Source: Tetraselmis striata
Taxonomy: Eukaryota > Chlorophyta > Chlorodendrophyceae > Chlorodendrales > Chlorodendraceae
Direction: 5' to 3'
DNA: 64,000 nt
NCBI GenBank assembly: GCA_006384855.1
Contig: VCJN01002666.1
Coordinates: 29,073 to 93,072, forward strand
Part shown: one piece after another, positions 21,547 to 32,650 of the stretch
Layout of the letters: each line of letters begins with the position of its first letter
How positions within the stretch are numbered: the first letter of the stretch is position 1
Program-made: the position numbers and the translations under genes
Notes under the pieces: generated by a model
Database searches by the model: none
The model's input: only the letters and a program-made list of their open reading frames with translations
What the model was told of the DNA's origin: nothing

Positions 21547-22954
21547 GTGGTTGGGGGGGGGGGGGGGGGGGGGGCAGCTACGGACAGAAGCATACCACAG
21601 AACTACTACCAAAGCGGCTCACGGAAAGCGGCACCGATGCTGTGTGCCGGCATCTGGAGAAGGACCTCGGCAGCGGTACCACGGCACACGTAGCCAGACG
21701 GTGTAGGTGAGCATTGGTGGTGTACGCACCACTTGCATCCGGTGATAGAGTTCCGGACACTGCGGTTTGCTGTGTAGGTAAAAGGGGAGGGGGGGGGGGG
21801 GGGGGCACCCTTGGTGAGGCACGAGTAGTTGCGCAGCGTGCGCTCCAGCACCGCCTTGGGGTTGGAGATGTCCAGGAAGTCCTTGGTGTGCGGCTGCAGC
21901 TTCACGTAGCTCCCCTTGGGCAGCGTGGCGCTCTTGAAGTTCACCACGTCGCCCTCCGAGATCACTAGGTTCTGCATCATCTGCGCAGTCCGGGCCGCCG
22001 CCGCCAGCACCAGCACCAGCCTCAGCCCAGCACAGCCCAGAACCAGGCGGCACTGTGCAGCGCGCACCAGCCCGCCCGCGGCGGCTGTTCCGGAGGAGGG
22101 ATGGCCGGGCCGGGGAAGGGAGTTTGGGGGGGGGGGGGGGGGGGCGCACCCAGTAAGGCATGTACACCATGCCCTCGTCCGCCACAAACTCGAGCACGCC
22201 GCAGTGGGAAGTCTTCTTCTCCTTTTTGTTCTCAATCTTGAACAGCATCGGGTAGTCAATGTGCAGCGAGGCTGCCGGGGGAGAAGGTGGCCCAGGGAGA
22301 GGGGAAAAGGAGGGGGGAGGTGTCAGCGGCACAGAGGGACGGATGGGGGGCTTGTGGGTGAGGCGGTTGTAGCTATGATGGGGCACGCTACACACTGCAA
22401 TGCCCAATGCAAAGGCGTTTCGTGTGCAAATGCCCTGTGGCTTTTCGTGCGACGGCAATGACAATTCAATGTCGCAAATTTGAAGGCAACTCGATCTTAC
22501 AAGTCACATAAGTTCTGGGCTACCTTGTAAGCAAACTAAGCTATAGGTAGCAATCTGATAGTGGGGACCCGCCCCGACAGGTTACCTTAGCTCGCTGCTA
22601 TGAGTATCAGTCAGCCAGTATACGGTCGAGAGTGGCAACCGGGGAAAGGTATCCTGGGCTCGATTGGGCAGCAGCCCCTGCCGTCACTGCGAGCACGCAA
22701 AAACAGTGTGCGTGTGTGTGCGTATTCGGAGGTTGGGAAGTTGGTGGGGGGGGGGGGGGGGGGGGGGGGGCGCAGAGGCAAGGCGAGGGCGGGCGGGCGG
22801 GTGTCGCACCGAGGCGGTCCAGCGCGGAGGGCGGCAGGATGACTTTGTTGCCCTCCTCCAGGTGGTCCTTGTCGATGAAGCTGACCGGGTAGCAGCGGTA
22901 GTTCTGCGCGAAGGTACCACTCCCAGGGCCGTACATACCCATCCCGCCAAACAT
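19084..22954 (-). CDS. UFD1: Ubiquitin fusion degradation protein 1 (UFD1), six exons
   Basis: UFD1 pairs with NPL4 as the substrate-recruiting cofactor of the p97/CDC48 ATPase in ER-associated and other ubiquitin-dependent degradation. Exons in coding order: 22810-22954, 22150-22271, 21809-21980, 20740-20919, 19806-20143, 19084-19176; all phases fit and give 349 residues, close to the usual length. Residues 1-205 form the double-psi-barrel Ufd1 domain (start [13 protein letters not shown], then [44 protein letters not shown]). The C-terminal part has two p97-binding SHP boxes, FAGSGRRL (233-240) and FSGKGYKL (341-348), the second next to the stop. The N-terminal domain binds ubiquitin chains in characterised homologues. 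Every intron begins GTG and most carry a long C run close to the donor. Confidence 0.93.
20363..20392. repeat. (CAGCCA)n microsatellite in UFD1 intron 4
   Basis: Five tandem hexamers on the plus strand, within the intron between exons 4 and 5; a C run lies about 30 bp upstream. Confidence 0.9.
21237..21386. mobile_element. Possible small inverted-repeat element in UFD1 intron 3
   Basis: GTGCCGGCGC..GAGAACCC near the left end is matched, as an imperfect reverse complement, by GGGTTTCTCGCGCCGGCAC at the right end. The enclosed ~150 bp has no ORF. It could be a MITE-like insertion; no target duplication was confirmed. Confidence 0.35.
21517..21546. repeat. (GT)n microsatellite in UFD1 intron 3
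   Basis: About fourteen GT units, followed within 10 bp by a G run of nearly 20. Confidence 0.9.
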
Positions 22955-23272
22955 GGCGGCAGCGCTGTCAGTGCGTGGAGGAGTGGCCGCGTGAGTAAAT
23001 TGCGCGGCGCGGTGCTGTGCAGCCGCGCGCTGGTCGGTGCGCCGGAGTGCTGATCTAGGCGGCAGCGCTCGGATCTCGATAGTAGCTGGCGTGGGGGATC
23101 GGGCCGGGGGCTGTGCCAGCTGCACTTGGCCTGATAGCGTCAAGCTCGAAGTGGGAAGCGCGTGGCGGGGTGACGAGGGGGGTGGACCAACTGCCGGGCC
23201 AAGTTACTTGTAAGGATTACATGCTGTAGTGTACGGGTACCAGTAGGTTCCAATAGGGGCAGTACTGCTGAG

Positions 23273-23458
23273 ATGCTGTCGCTGGCGGAGCTGGCCGCGG
23301 TGGGCTGCGCTGCCTTGCTGCTGAGCAGCGCCGGCCGCTCAGCAGCGGGAGGCGCGCAGGCCGCGGGGCATGCGCGCGTCGCACGCGCGCAATCCTTAAA
23401 TGGCCCGCCTTTTTTTCCCGCCCCGGCCGTGGGCCCTGTTTTATATACCTGGGCCTAA
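23273..23458 (+). other. Possible first exon or fragment, divergent from UFD1
   Basis: A 61-codon frame starts with a Leu/Ala-rich stretch like a signal or transit peptide (MLSLAELAAVGCAALLLSS), about 320 bp upstream of the UFD1 start on the opposite strand. Composition changes abruptly to AT-rich at about 23400. It may be a truncated divergent gene or chance. Confidence 0.2.
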
Positions 23459-24164
23459 TAATATATGATATTTTTTAATTAACATCACTAAACTTCCATT
23501 TATAAAAGTCCGAAATCGAAAATTCCCCCCTGTGTTAAGAGTAATATTAAGTAATATATTGCTGGAGCTCATGTTTTGGCACTTGTGACTCGCAAACACA
23601 TCGGCGATGGCAGCCAAAGGGCTCAACTTGTTACAGTGCATGTTGCACACCATATATATCTACTTGCTAAGTGCGTACATCAGTCAAGAATAATCATAGC
23701 ATCATCAACAGGGGGTGCTAGGGGTTCTTGGGGTGTTGGCTGACCCTGCTCAGCAAGCAGGTCGTTAGCCTCTACAACATCAATCAGCGCATCCTCAACC
23801 ATTGTCGTAGTTCTCCAGCAAGCGCAAGTTCAAATAGCAATACAACAACTTCACCACATTCTCATGTTTGAGAGAAGCGCGGGTCTTGGTGGAAATATGC
23901 TACGTGCAAATCTCCAACCTGGAGATTCCACTGGCGGACATATGCTTCGACATCCATTCGTATTCGTCACTCATAGATGGGTTTAGTAGTTACACTACTC
24001 ATCTCAACTCGTCCTTGCTGCTGGTAAATCCACAGCACGATAGCGACTACATAGGGGTCCGCTGTCTGTCGCTGTCACGTGCCGAATTTAACAACTCTAA
24101 TATCTGGTAGTAAATATGTCTTAAATATGCTGTCGTCCGGCAGGTAAAGAAATAAAGGAAAATA

Positions 24165-24390
24165 TTAAGTTCGCCCCGGGTCATCTGCCGCCGCCCCAGC
24201 AGTTGATCTCATCGTGCGCCAACTGCAGTCGTAGGTCTGACAGAGCAATTAGACCGTTGCGTCATTCGAACCCCGAAGGGCGAATGCATCAACTGGGTAA
24301 CGACATTGCCCAGAAAGGACAGGCCTGAGAGTCGATCCGGAGACCTTCTGAGTAGGAGACCAGTCAGACCACCGCACTACAGAGCGGACA
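24165..24390 (-). mobile_element. tRNA-derived SINE, copy A
   Basis: Read on the minus strand it starts with a tRNA-like head (GCTCTGTAGTGCGG, then the degenerate B box GGATCGACTC) and continues in a body shared with 25575-25800 and 59105-59345: GTTGATGCATT, CGGGGTTCGAATGA, CTGGGGCGGC, CCCGGGGCGAACTT. This is the most diverged of the three copies. Confidence 0.55.
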
Positions 24391-25038
24391 GGTACATCAT
24401 CCGGCAGGTGTCCGGTAATACATATTATGTTTATGACAATGTTGCTATATGTGTAGGTGCTGCAGCGTTGGCAATATGCATATGGAGATACTAGTATGCC
24501 GTCTGACTACTGTGTGGAGGCAATAGCTTATTTCGGCACGCTCTTGGACGACCTGCAGTAATATGTATAGATCTTTCTCTGCTACACAACTATAGATTCT
24601 TACTGAAGGGGACTTTTGGGGGGGGGGGGGGAGGGGGGGAGGGGGGCGCTCCACCAGCCTCTGCGCGCCTGCGCGCCACTGTGGTACAATCCTTTATCCT
24701 TTGTCCCGACAGAAGATAAATGGGTTGAATAAAGCACAAGTTACCTTTCCTATCCACACAGCAGTGAGCAGAGACATTGCGTAAATAGTTATCACATGCG
24801 CAACAGTAGCTAAGGCCTTAAAAGGGGGATGAAGGCGAAGACACAACTGACCAGCAGGAGAGCATATACACTGTTGTGCATTATTGAATTATTGTGTTAG
24901 GCTGTTCCTATTTCTGTTATAAAGCTATGCCTCCTGGTGCCAGACGGTAACAGGATAGACCTTGTTCCAATGCAAATATGCGGGGAGATCGTGCGTGATT
25001 AGACGAGTATGTAATGATATATATTGGCATTATTTCGC

Positions 25039-25216
25039 TACGGGTGCCCGCGCGGCAGTACGGACAGTTTCTACAAGAACGTATACACGCACTGCCCGCT
25101 CAAGGCAAAATCAAGACGAATATTCAACGGATACATTGCGATTTTTAATAACACTGTGCCGACACCGCTTTCTGGGAGCACAAATAGGTGTTCTTAGCGT
25201 CGCGCGGGCACCCGTA
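25039..25216. mobile_element. 178-bp element with 16-bp terminal inverted repeats
   Basis: Arms TACGGGTGCCCGCGCG (25039-25054) and its exact reverse complement (25201-25216) enclose about 145 bp without coding potential. Size and termini are MITE-like. The flanks give no convincing target duplication. Confidence 0.45.
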
Positions 25217-25574
25217 CGAGACTAGCCGGCATCTGACCGCACTTTGGTGATTGACCCAACATGCGCAATGCCCTAAAGCAGTGTCGCTGCGGCATCATGC
25301 CTGTAGCCCTTCCACAGCCGCGGGGACAATTGCACCGGCATCAATGGCGCTGTTGTCAGGCTGAAAGGCTGTGCCATACAGGGCGCATTGCTGCTGCAGG
25401 TGTTCAGAATGCAGCAGGCGCCTCAACTGCTTGTGGGCGGTCCACTGCGTGTAGTCACCATTGTGTGCTGCTGACTCATCTCATACACACATACGCATGA
25501 ATACGGAGCAGTTCACCAATTCTGAGGCTGGACAATGGGTAAATGGTGTCGCATGTGCAGATGGTATTCCCCAT

Positions 25575-25800
25575 GTAAACTTCGCCCCGGGTCATCAGCC
25601 GAAGCCGCCCCAGCACTTGCGCGTACCTCGGCTCCTACTGCAGCTGTAGGTTTGGCATAGCCCTTAGACCATTGCCTCATTTGAACCCCGAACAGCTAAT
25701 GCATCAACCAGGTTAACCCGGGACACATGACCAGTCGAGAATCGAACCCAAGACCTCTCATACAGGAGACCTCCGCTCTTCAGAGCGGACAGACAGCGAG
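25575..25800 (-). mobile_element. tRNA-derived SINE, copy B
   Basis: Minus-strand head GCTCTGAAGAGCGG, an anticodon-arm-like stem, then the B box GGGTTCGATTCTCG, followed by the shared body (GGTTGATGCATTAGC, GGGGTTCAAATGAGG, CTGGGGCGGCTTCGG). Confidence 0.65.
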
Positions 25801-26273
25801 GCCTGAATTCTCCATACGGGTTTGCTGTCAGCGAGATGGAGTCCATAATGAGGGGGCCAACGCCCAGGTAGGTCCAGATTGCACAACTACAACTACAGAT
25901 CCAGGTGAGCCCAGAGTTGGTCAACGAAACAACCTCATGCTCTCACAGAAAATCACGTACGATTGGGACGCGGGGCTACTGTCTCCAGCCGCATGACCTG
26001 GCTTGAGTTATTCCTGCACCATATATCATGTTCGTCTTTGCGTCCCATCCCGTGAGATCACCCTGCCGGCGCGAATGATTGTGGTGGGGGTGGAGTGCCC
26101 AAGGAGCAGCGGCGCGTCTGGCTGCGGGGTGGCCGGGGATGTGGAAACAGTGCAAACTGGTGCCAAGTACTCGCACTGGTACGGCCACCGGGTCAGCCAG
26201 TGGTGTCAGGTTCAGCATACCGCTGATAATGCTTCCGTGCTACCAGTCTACCCATATATAGCTCTGCAGTTGC

Positions 26274-26278
26274 TTACA
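26274..26278 (-). terminator. TGTAA polyadenylation signal, CGR1-family gene
   Basis: TGTAA on the minus strand about 190 bp downstream of the stop at 26467. Confidence 0.45.
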
Positions 26279-26466
26279 CTCGCGGCTCCCAAAGGCTACG
26301 CCGCCGTCCCCTTGAGGAAGCGGCATCGCTGTCCACGACAAATGAGGTGGTCAGCTGATGAATCGACGCTCTGTGCCCCGAGCCTGATAAATCCCCCATC
26401 TCCCCGAGGCTCAGGACGAGCGCCGGCGGCGATAGATCCCTCCGGCCGAATGGCGCCCCCGTGCGC

Positions 26467-28357
26467 TCAGTTGGTGTCCCGCGTGACGAGCTTCTTCTTC
26501 ATCTTCCTGTTCTTCATCATCCTCTTCAGGGTGGCCGGGTTGCGTATCACCTGCACCACCTCCGCCTTCTTCCGGTTCTCCGCCTTGCGCTTCTCCGCCT
26601 CCTTGCGCCTGTCCGCCATCGCCTTGCGCTTCTCCTTGAAGGCGCTCACCGCCGCGTCCTTGTTCTCGCGGTACCGCTTCGTCTCCGCCTTCTGCGCCAT
26701 CTTTTTCTCCCAGCTCGTCTTCTTCGTGATCTTCTCCATCTTTTGCCCAGGCTCCTTCCAGGTCCTCTTGGAGGTCTGGCAGGCGGGCAGTACGTGGGTC
26801 GTCAGCCACGCACTCCGAGCCTCCCCCCCCCTTGCCCCCCCTTTGCTTTCACATCCCGCCCCTTGCAATGCGGCGGGGCGTACCCGACCCACGCCAACCA
26901 CATCGCGCGCCACCTCCGCCCTTGGCTTCTTGGGCGCCCTCTCTAGCTCCACGCTGTGGTCCATGACCTCGATGTCCTGCACAGAGTGGGGGGGGGGGGG
27001 GAGGGGGGTTGAGCATCATGGCCGCGCGTGTCTCAGCAAGCACCCCGCTTAGATAGCAGTACGGCTTATCCATCTATCCTTGCATCTTAAAGACTCGTGG
27101 AAAGGCAAGGCTCACTGAAATGTGCCGCCCACCTCTCATCTGGAAATTGCCTTCATGCTCAACTAAGACTTATCAGTCTTCCCTGTAGCCTATCCGTTCA
27201 TTACATCTTCCCCCTTTGCCCCCAGCAGGACAGGGCTGGTAACAGCGGATGTATCACGCGCATTCCCATTTGGCATCCATTTATCATCATCACATCGCCA
27301 TTCCGTCATCATTCTGCCCAAGGCCCCCGATATGCGGCCCAGTTAAAGCTTGGGTGCGTCGGTCCCACCACGGCACGCACCATGCCCGCCTCCTCGTCCT
27401 CGTCCTCATCCCTCGCGCGCTTCTTGTTGGCCACCTTGTAGCCGCGTGGCCCTGTTGCCGTGCCCCGCAAGTCCCATATCTGCGGAGCCGGGACGGCAGA
27501 GGCCGAGTCAGAGTGGAAGCAACAGCTGCACCCGGCCCATGCCGTTGTTGCTGCCGCTTTGCGAGCTCTCTTCGATGAGATGCCGGCAACCTTCGAACCG
27601 CCCCGCATCACGATGGTCATGCGGCATGGATGTAGCACGCAACCGGTTGCTGTGCCGGCACGTAGCCGGACCCCCATGGATCACAATGAGAACACTCTTC
27701 TTCTTCCGAGCAAATAAAGTATACTTCTGCAAAGTCAGTTCAGCATGTCGACAAGGGGCGTATCCCAGCTGTATCTCATCACTTTGAAAGTTTCCACCGC
27801 GTGGCATAGAACGGAGGAGTTGGAGCGATGTCTAGCGCCATGAGAGCGGCTGGCCGCCCTCGAAATCATGCACGCAGGCATGCTGTACGGAGGCAGCGGG
27901 GCAGTGGTGGCGTAGCGCAGGGGGATGGACCGCACGACGATGGTACTCGTAGTTGCGGGGCGGCACGGCCGAGGAGGAGCCAAGGGGCCGGGGGTCAGGG
28001 GGTGGGGGGGGAAGCGTATATCGCTATCGATGCAGCGATTAGGTTTAGGTGGGTGTATTGTACTTAGGAAGTTGGTCATACATTTGAAATAATAGTTCAA
28101 CAGACTGTGCGCGTAAGCGCCCCTCCCGCCGCTTGCATGGAAAACAATGTAGAAACGCGCCTGGGTGCCGTGAATGCAGGGCGATCCGGAGGGCTGGGTT
28201 GGGGAAGGGGGGGGAGGGGGAGGGCGGGGGCTGTGCGAGGCGAGTGAGCTATACGCGGGTGAGGCGGCCAGGGCTGCTGGGCGGGGCGGCTCCGCACCTT
28301 CTGCCCCTTCTCATACTGCGCGGGGATCCACGCGCCCGCGTCCTGCTGCATCGTCAT
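26467..28357 (-). CDS. CGR1: CGR1/CCDC86-family rRNA-processing protein, four exons
   Basis: The last exon (26467-26775) encodes 102 residues that match the Cgr1 domain: WKEPGQKMEKITKKTSWEKK, a long Lys/Arg/Glu helix, then NPATLKRMMKNRKMKKKL near the C-terminus. Family members are nucleolar and needed for 60S subunit and 27S/7S pre-rRNA maturation in yeast. Upstream exons 26899-26976, 27381-27479 and 28298-28357 all join in phase 0 and give 181 residues; exon 2 encodes RGYKVANKKRARDEDEDEE, a likely nuclear-localisation and acidic segment. The domain identification is firm. The first exon is less certain: exon 2 can also be extended upstream without a stop to an ATG at 27620, giving about 208 residues. 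Confidence 0.75.
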
Positions 28358-28874
28358 CTCCCGCCGTCAGCACGTGGCCGGAGGCGAAGTATGCGAGCCT
28401 GCCTGCCCCCCGTACGCCTGGTGACAGGACCGCGCGCTGGTTCGACGTCAAGGAGGGGCGGGCCCGGCGGTGAGGTGGCCTCAGTTCCAAGCGGGTGGCT
28501 CGCCGACCAACCGGGAGCGACACGAGAGCCCGCGGCGCTCGGCGTGCGATTGTGACTATCTCCGTCCGCCACCAACTCTGTGGCCTCTAAGGAAAGTAAC
28601 TCCGTGGATTGGTATCCAGATGCTATGGGTTGCAATGCAGGTGGCGTTCTTCGAAGGGTTTGCGGCACTGCGATAGACATGCAGCTGCTTGTCGTGTGCA
28701 ACAGTGGACGTGGTCGGCCGCCGTCGCGCCGGTGGCGGCGCGCTGTTTCGTCGCCGCCGACGAGACGGCAACGTCGGCATATCACGCACCTACGAATGTA
28801 GGCTTTTTCCGTAGTATATGTAGGCTTTTTCCTTCCCCAGTACTTTGCGTGCATTCTCTTGACGCTCTCCCTGC

Positions 28875-30230
28875 AACCAAAAACTATACCTACGAATATA
28901 GGTATTTGGGTGCGGTCATTAAGTCACATTTCGGTATGCAATACACAGCAGACGACCGGGCTAAGAAGGGTAAGCGCGCCATCGAGGCGCTCGATTCGGT
29001 GTATTAGTCGGTGGACGTGACATAATTCCTATTAATGTGCGCGTGTCTGTCTTTAAAGCCTGTGTACAGCCGGTTTTAACTTACGGGTGTGAAGTATGGG
29101 GCATGGATAGAACTAGCGGCGGCGCGAATAAATTACAAACCGTACTCAATCAGTGCTTTCGGTGCCTCATTGGGGTGGGTAAATACTCCCCTGGGGTGGC
29201 CACTGCACCGATGATGCGGGAGTTGGATATCGCGCCCATATATATATAGAGGCTACTGCCGCTGCGGCACGGGCTCGCTCGGGCGTTCCATAAAGCATCT
29301 GACTTGAATACATGTATAACCCATTTAGTAGATCAGCCAAGTCGGGCGCGCCCTAACACGTGGACGTCGGGGACTGTGTGGTGGTTAGATCGACTAGCTA
29401 GGGCGAGCATAGGGCTTGCTGATGAGGGGGCGCACCTTCCACTTGAGTGGAGGTCACTAGGCGCGCGCAATGCCGCTAAACTAGTAAAGGCATCGGTGTG
29501 TGCGCATTACGAATCGCCGGCATCGTTAGCACGCAATAAATCCTAGATAGGGTATATATGTCCATGCGTCTTATGCGTCAAACCCGTTGCCACAGTACGG
29601 TGTGGGTGTCCCCGCTTGGGTTGTGGCCGGGTTGCACATTATGATACAATTACGCACCCGAGTTTTTCTCACTGCCCGCCGATTGGCCCGGATTCATGCC
29701 ATGCCTGAGCGGTTATTCCTGGAACACTGCCCAGCATGTAGCGGTGAATCTGAGACTATCGAACATATGTTGGTGGAGTGCCCGCGGTGGGCGGGCGGGG
29801 GTATCACCGTCATAATTTTGGGTTGTTAGTTCCGGAGTTCGGGGATTTTATTAGTGGTCAGGTTATTGCGTCAACACCTCAGGACTTAACTACCTTTATT
29901 TTGGGCGTGGTCCCCCCCTCCCTTCACGGCGCCCTGGATTTTACTGGGAATAGGAAATTTTTCCAGCTATGGAGTCGGGCCCTCCCTCACATTGCCTTCT
30001 TTTTTGCACGTGTATCGCACTCCCGAAATGATTTGCTCCGCAGGTTGGAGCTTGCCCCAACTCGCTTTACCCGAATGGGCCGACGCCCAAACGGGTAGGG
30101 CGGACCTTTCGTGCGTGGTCAGTGCCGGGTATTTTCATGGCAGTGTTTTAGACGGTGATCTAACAATGTTGGAAATTCCGTCACTGGCCTCTAATTACTC
30201 TTGCACAATGCTTCGGCAATCTGTTTGATG
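28875..30230 (+). pseudogene. LINE reverse transcriptase remnant (thumb and C-terminal zinc finger)
   Basis: Broken plus-strand frames carry the C-terminal landmarks of LINE reverse transcriptase: YRYLGAVIKS, then VQPVLTYGCEVWGM (29069 on), QTVLNQCFRCLIGV, and a zinc finger CPACSGESETIEHMLVEC (about 29730-29785). There are frameshifts near 29010 and 29550 and an in-frame TAG at 29247-29249, so the copy is dead. The palm domain and endonuclease are absent. Confidence 0.75.
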
Positions 30231-30539
30231 GCTGTAATGGAGCGTGGCCTACACAGGGCTTTCCGTAACTGGATTGCTGCCTTAACGGCCGTCGTAGAGA
30301 CGCTGCAAGGGTTTCACTACCAGTCTTGTCCCGGGGGCGGGAAAAAAATCACGCACCTACGGCGGCTCGGCGGCGCGAGTGCTGAAGTAAAGACGCGCGC
30401 GTTCACGCGCCACCCACTACCACTCGCTACAGCACTGACCGTTTTCAGTCACCATGGATAGGTGTACGCAGCGAGTACAGGAAAATACAAAGATCGGGGT
30501 CTGAAAATCCTGCCCGTACCGCCGTTTCTCATCCCGTCT

Positions 30540-30610
30540 GTAAGGATACCGCGCAAAACGCACCAGGCACTGGGTACCCACATGGGGATTTGTGTGGTAC
30601 ATATCCTTAC
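30540..30610. mobile_element. 71-bp repeat with 9-bp terminal inverted repeats, copy 1
   Basis: Starts GTAAGGATA and ends TATCCTTAC, exact inverted repeats, with a core shared base for base with 30794-30865. A C run and (AT)n tract follow directly. Confidence 0.6.
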
Positions 30611-30644
30611 ACTCCCCCCCCCCCCCCCCCATATATATATATAG
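30608..30644. repeat. C run followed by (AT)n
   Basis: About 19 C then ATATATATATATA between the two 71-bp repeat copies. Confidence 0.85.
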
Positions 30645-30730
30645 GATGGAGGACCTCCTCCAGCAACGTTTCGGCTTGGATTCGGTGGCGATCCGCATTG
30701 GCCGGGTCGTCCAACATTGCGGGATATCAT

Positions 30731-30800
30731 GTCATATTATATGTTTCTCCGCGGGATCGAACCTGGATCCAATGCGTGCGTAGAAGCACCAACTATAAGG
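30731..30800 (-). other. tRNA-like fragment with B box
   Basis: On the minus strand TAGTTGGTG is followed 26 nt later by AGGTTCGATCCCGCGG, resembling D-arm and T-arm sequences. No pairing acceptor stem is found, so this is more likely a SINE head or tRNA fragment than a working tRNA. Confidence 0.25.
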
Positions 30801-30865
30801 ATACCGCGCAAAACGCACCAGGCACTGGGTACCCACATGGGGATTTGTGTGGTACATATCCTTAC
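30794..30865. mobile_element. 71-bp repeat with terminal inverted repeats, copy 2
   Basis: Second copy of the 30540-30610 unit; the first base of the left terminus differs (ATAAGGATA). Located about 35 bp upstream of the LINE-type ORF fragment. Confidence 0.6.
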
Positions 30866-30929
30866 ACCGTCCCACGTCTCGTAAGGAACTAGGAACTCCG
30901 GCACCAACACCCCCACCCCTGGTTTCTTC

Positions 30930-32261
30930 GACCCACAGCTCGGGTCCGTACTTGGCCGAGGCAGCTTCAACGCAACTTCTTCCGCCCGCCAGTATGACCA
31001 CTTCCTCAACGATGCTCATGGGTCGGACAGCTACGCCGCGGAGATGCGCGAGGCGTGGGGCCGCCTCCAAGCAGCTACTGCAGGCCATCTCGGCGACGCA
31101 TATGCGCGCCAGATGGAGCGGGAGGTGGAGGCTGCCTCGGGCTCGCAAAAGAAGTTGACGGCATTTCTAGACCAGGCCAACAACTCTCGGCTTCGGAATG
31201 AGGTGTGCGCTCTCCCTGCCACATGTAGGGAACGGATCTTGTTCAACCAGCTCGACGCAGCGTCAGGCATGTGGACAGTGGCCATCCCCACCGCGCGGAC
31301 AGTCATGACTCCGCATGAGCTGCGGGAGGTCGCTGCCGGGTACTTCCTTCTGCCTAGCCCGTGCTTGGCCCCGGTGGTTGGGAGCCATTTCATTCTGCCC
31401 TCGACGGAGCACAACCCCGTCACTGTTGACCTATACGGCGACGCGCTCATGAACCTCCCGGCGCCTGGAGACGCTCACTGGCGTGTACAGCACGACGCTA
31501 TCGCAGATGCCTTCCGCGATCACTGTGTTCACGACCTAGGTATCGCGGTACGGCGGGAGGTGGATGACTTGTTCTAGCAGGCAGTGCCTCTCGGCAACAC
31601 CGTACCCAGAGATGAACTCAAGGACCTAGTGCCGGACGCAGAGCTCTCCCTTCCGGCGTTCAACGTCGTGACCGGGAGCTATGATCCCCGGAGCTTGAAG
31701 TCCACGCTGCTGGAGTTCAAGACTATGCGGTACGGGGTCAAGTACATTGCAGTGCCCCGGGCCACGGCTGTGGATCGGTTTGAGCGCTCCCTGTTGGGCG
31801 ACATACAACGGGGGTTGGCTGCGCGGGATGCGGCGTGGCACAACACGGAGACCGGACAGAAGGGTCCTCTACGAGACATCCTGGACATGTCGGGGTACAC
31901 GGGCATGGTCTTCGGCACAGTGGGTGAGGTGAGCAAGGGGGTGCGCCGCACAGTGCGTGGTATCGCATGCTTGGCTGCGGATCGGGGTGCCCTCTCATCG
32001 CGGGGCACTCGGTGCACCACCCGGGCTCACCAGGAGGCCTTGCTCGCAAGAGATTTCCTCGGGGTCCTGAGCTTGGTGGCCGCTCGAGAGCGGGCTCGCT
32101 GCCTCATCAGACGGCGCAGATTCGTCTGCCATCCCGTTGCTGAAGCTGCACAGCACGTCCGAGGATCACCCACACACACACGTGCACGCGTGGCCCGGAC
32201 TCTGAACCGTGTGCGCATCACTCATCCATCCCGCCTTATGCGGGATGCGGGCCGCTTTTAG
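30930..32261 (+). pseudogene. LINE-type C-terminal ORF with PD-(D/E)xK-like nuclease, one in-frame stop
   Basis: A single plus-strand frame runs from about 30930 to 32261 with one TAG at 31575-31577. The part before the stop (ATG 31044) is a helical protein with HFILPSTEHNPVTVD; the part after it contains LVPDAEL and, 30 residues later, LLEFKTMRYG, the spacing and residues of a restriction-type PD..E-x-K active site, then GLVFG-like MVFGTVGEVS. Such domains end some algal and metazoan LINE polyproteins. The stop makes this copy formally broken, although everything else is open. It is followed by a LINE tail ending at about 32290. Confidence 0.6.
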
Positions 32262-32290
32262 GCGGCTTGCTGTGTTGATTTTCTAATTCT
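32205..32290 (+). repeat. LINE 3' tail with hairpin, copy 1
   Basis: GTGCGCATCACTCATCCATCC, then GGCCGCTTTTAGGCGGCTTG (able to form a small hairpin) and TGTTGATTTT. The same tail is at 63930-64000 on the minus strand and, in part, at 32600-32640. Confidence 0.7.
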
Positions 32291-32650
32291 GGGGAACTGC
32301 CCACGTCTCGTACATGTACATGTACTCATCTTGTACCAGCACGCTACCGATACCGATGAGAGTAGTCATTTATCTCCAGATAGTTGCTACATGTGACGGC
32401 GGTCTTCGTCGTCTGCTGATGATGGTGGCTGGCGATGAGGGTCATCGCCTTTCCATATCCGCTTGTTATAATTTATGCTCGTTATTCGTCTTATCATTGC
32501 TGCTTTATTGTTACTAATTAATTTAAAAGTTAAATAGTTATTACTAAGCGGCGCTTCGCGCCGGGGATTTGTGGAGGTGCCCCTACCTCTTGGGTTGAGC
32601 CTCGTGCGGGATGCGGGCCGCTTTCAGCCGGCTTGTAGTGTTGATCTTTA
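32290..32650. other. AT-rich spacer with a second partial LINE tail
   Basis: No gene. The segment 32600-32640 repeats GCGGGATGCGGGCCGCTTT and GGCTTG. Confidence 0.5.

Larger units (their letters stand above)
23460..26250. other. Gene-poor spacer holding SINEs and small repeats
   Basis: AT-richer than the flanking genes. Apart from the two SINE copies, the 178-bp inverted-repeat element and a G run at about 24618-24645, nothing is recognised. Short open frames have no motif. Confidence 0.5.

Noticed and set aside
26003-27052. Plus-strand 349-codon frame with a Phe/Leu-rich centre that looks like a membrane protein
   Set aside because: The hydrophobic stretch is the complement of the Lys/Glu codons of the CGR1-family exon.
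30731-30800. Complete tRNA gene
   Set aside because: B box present but no acceptor-stem pairing and no proper anticodon arm.
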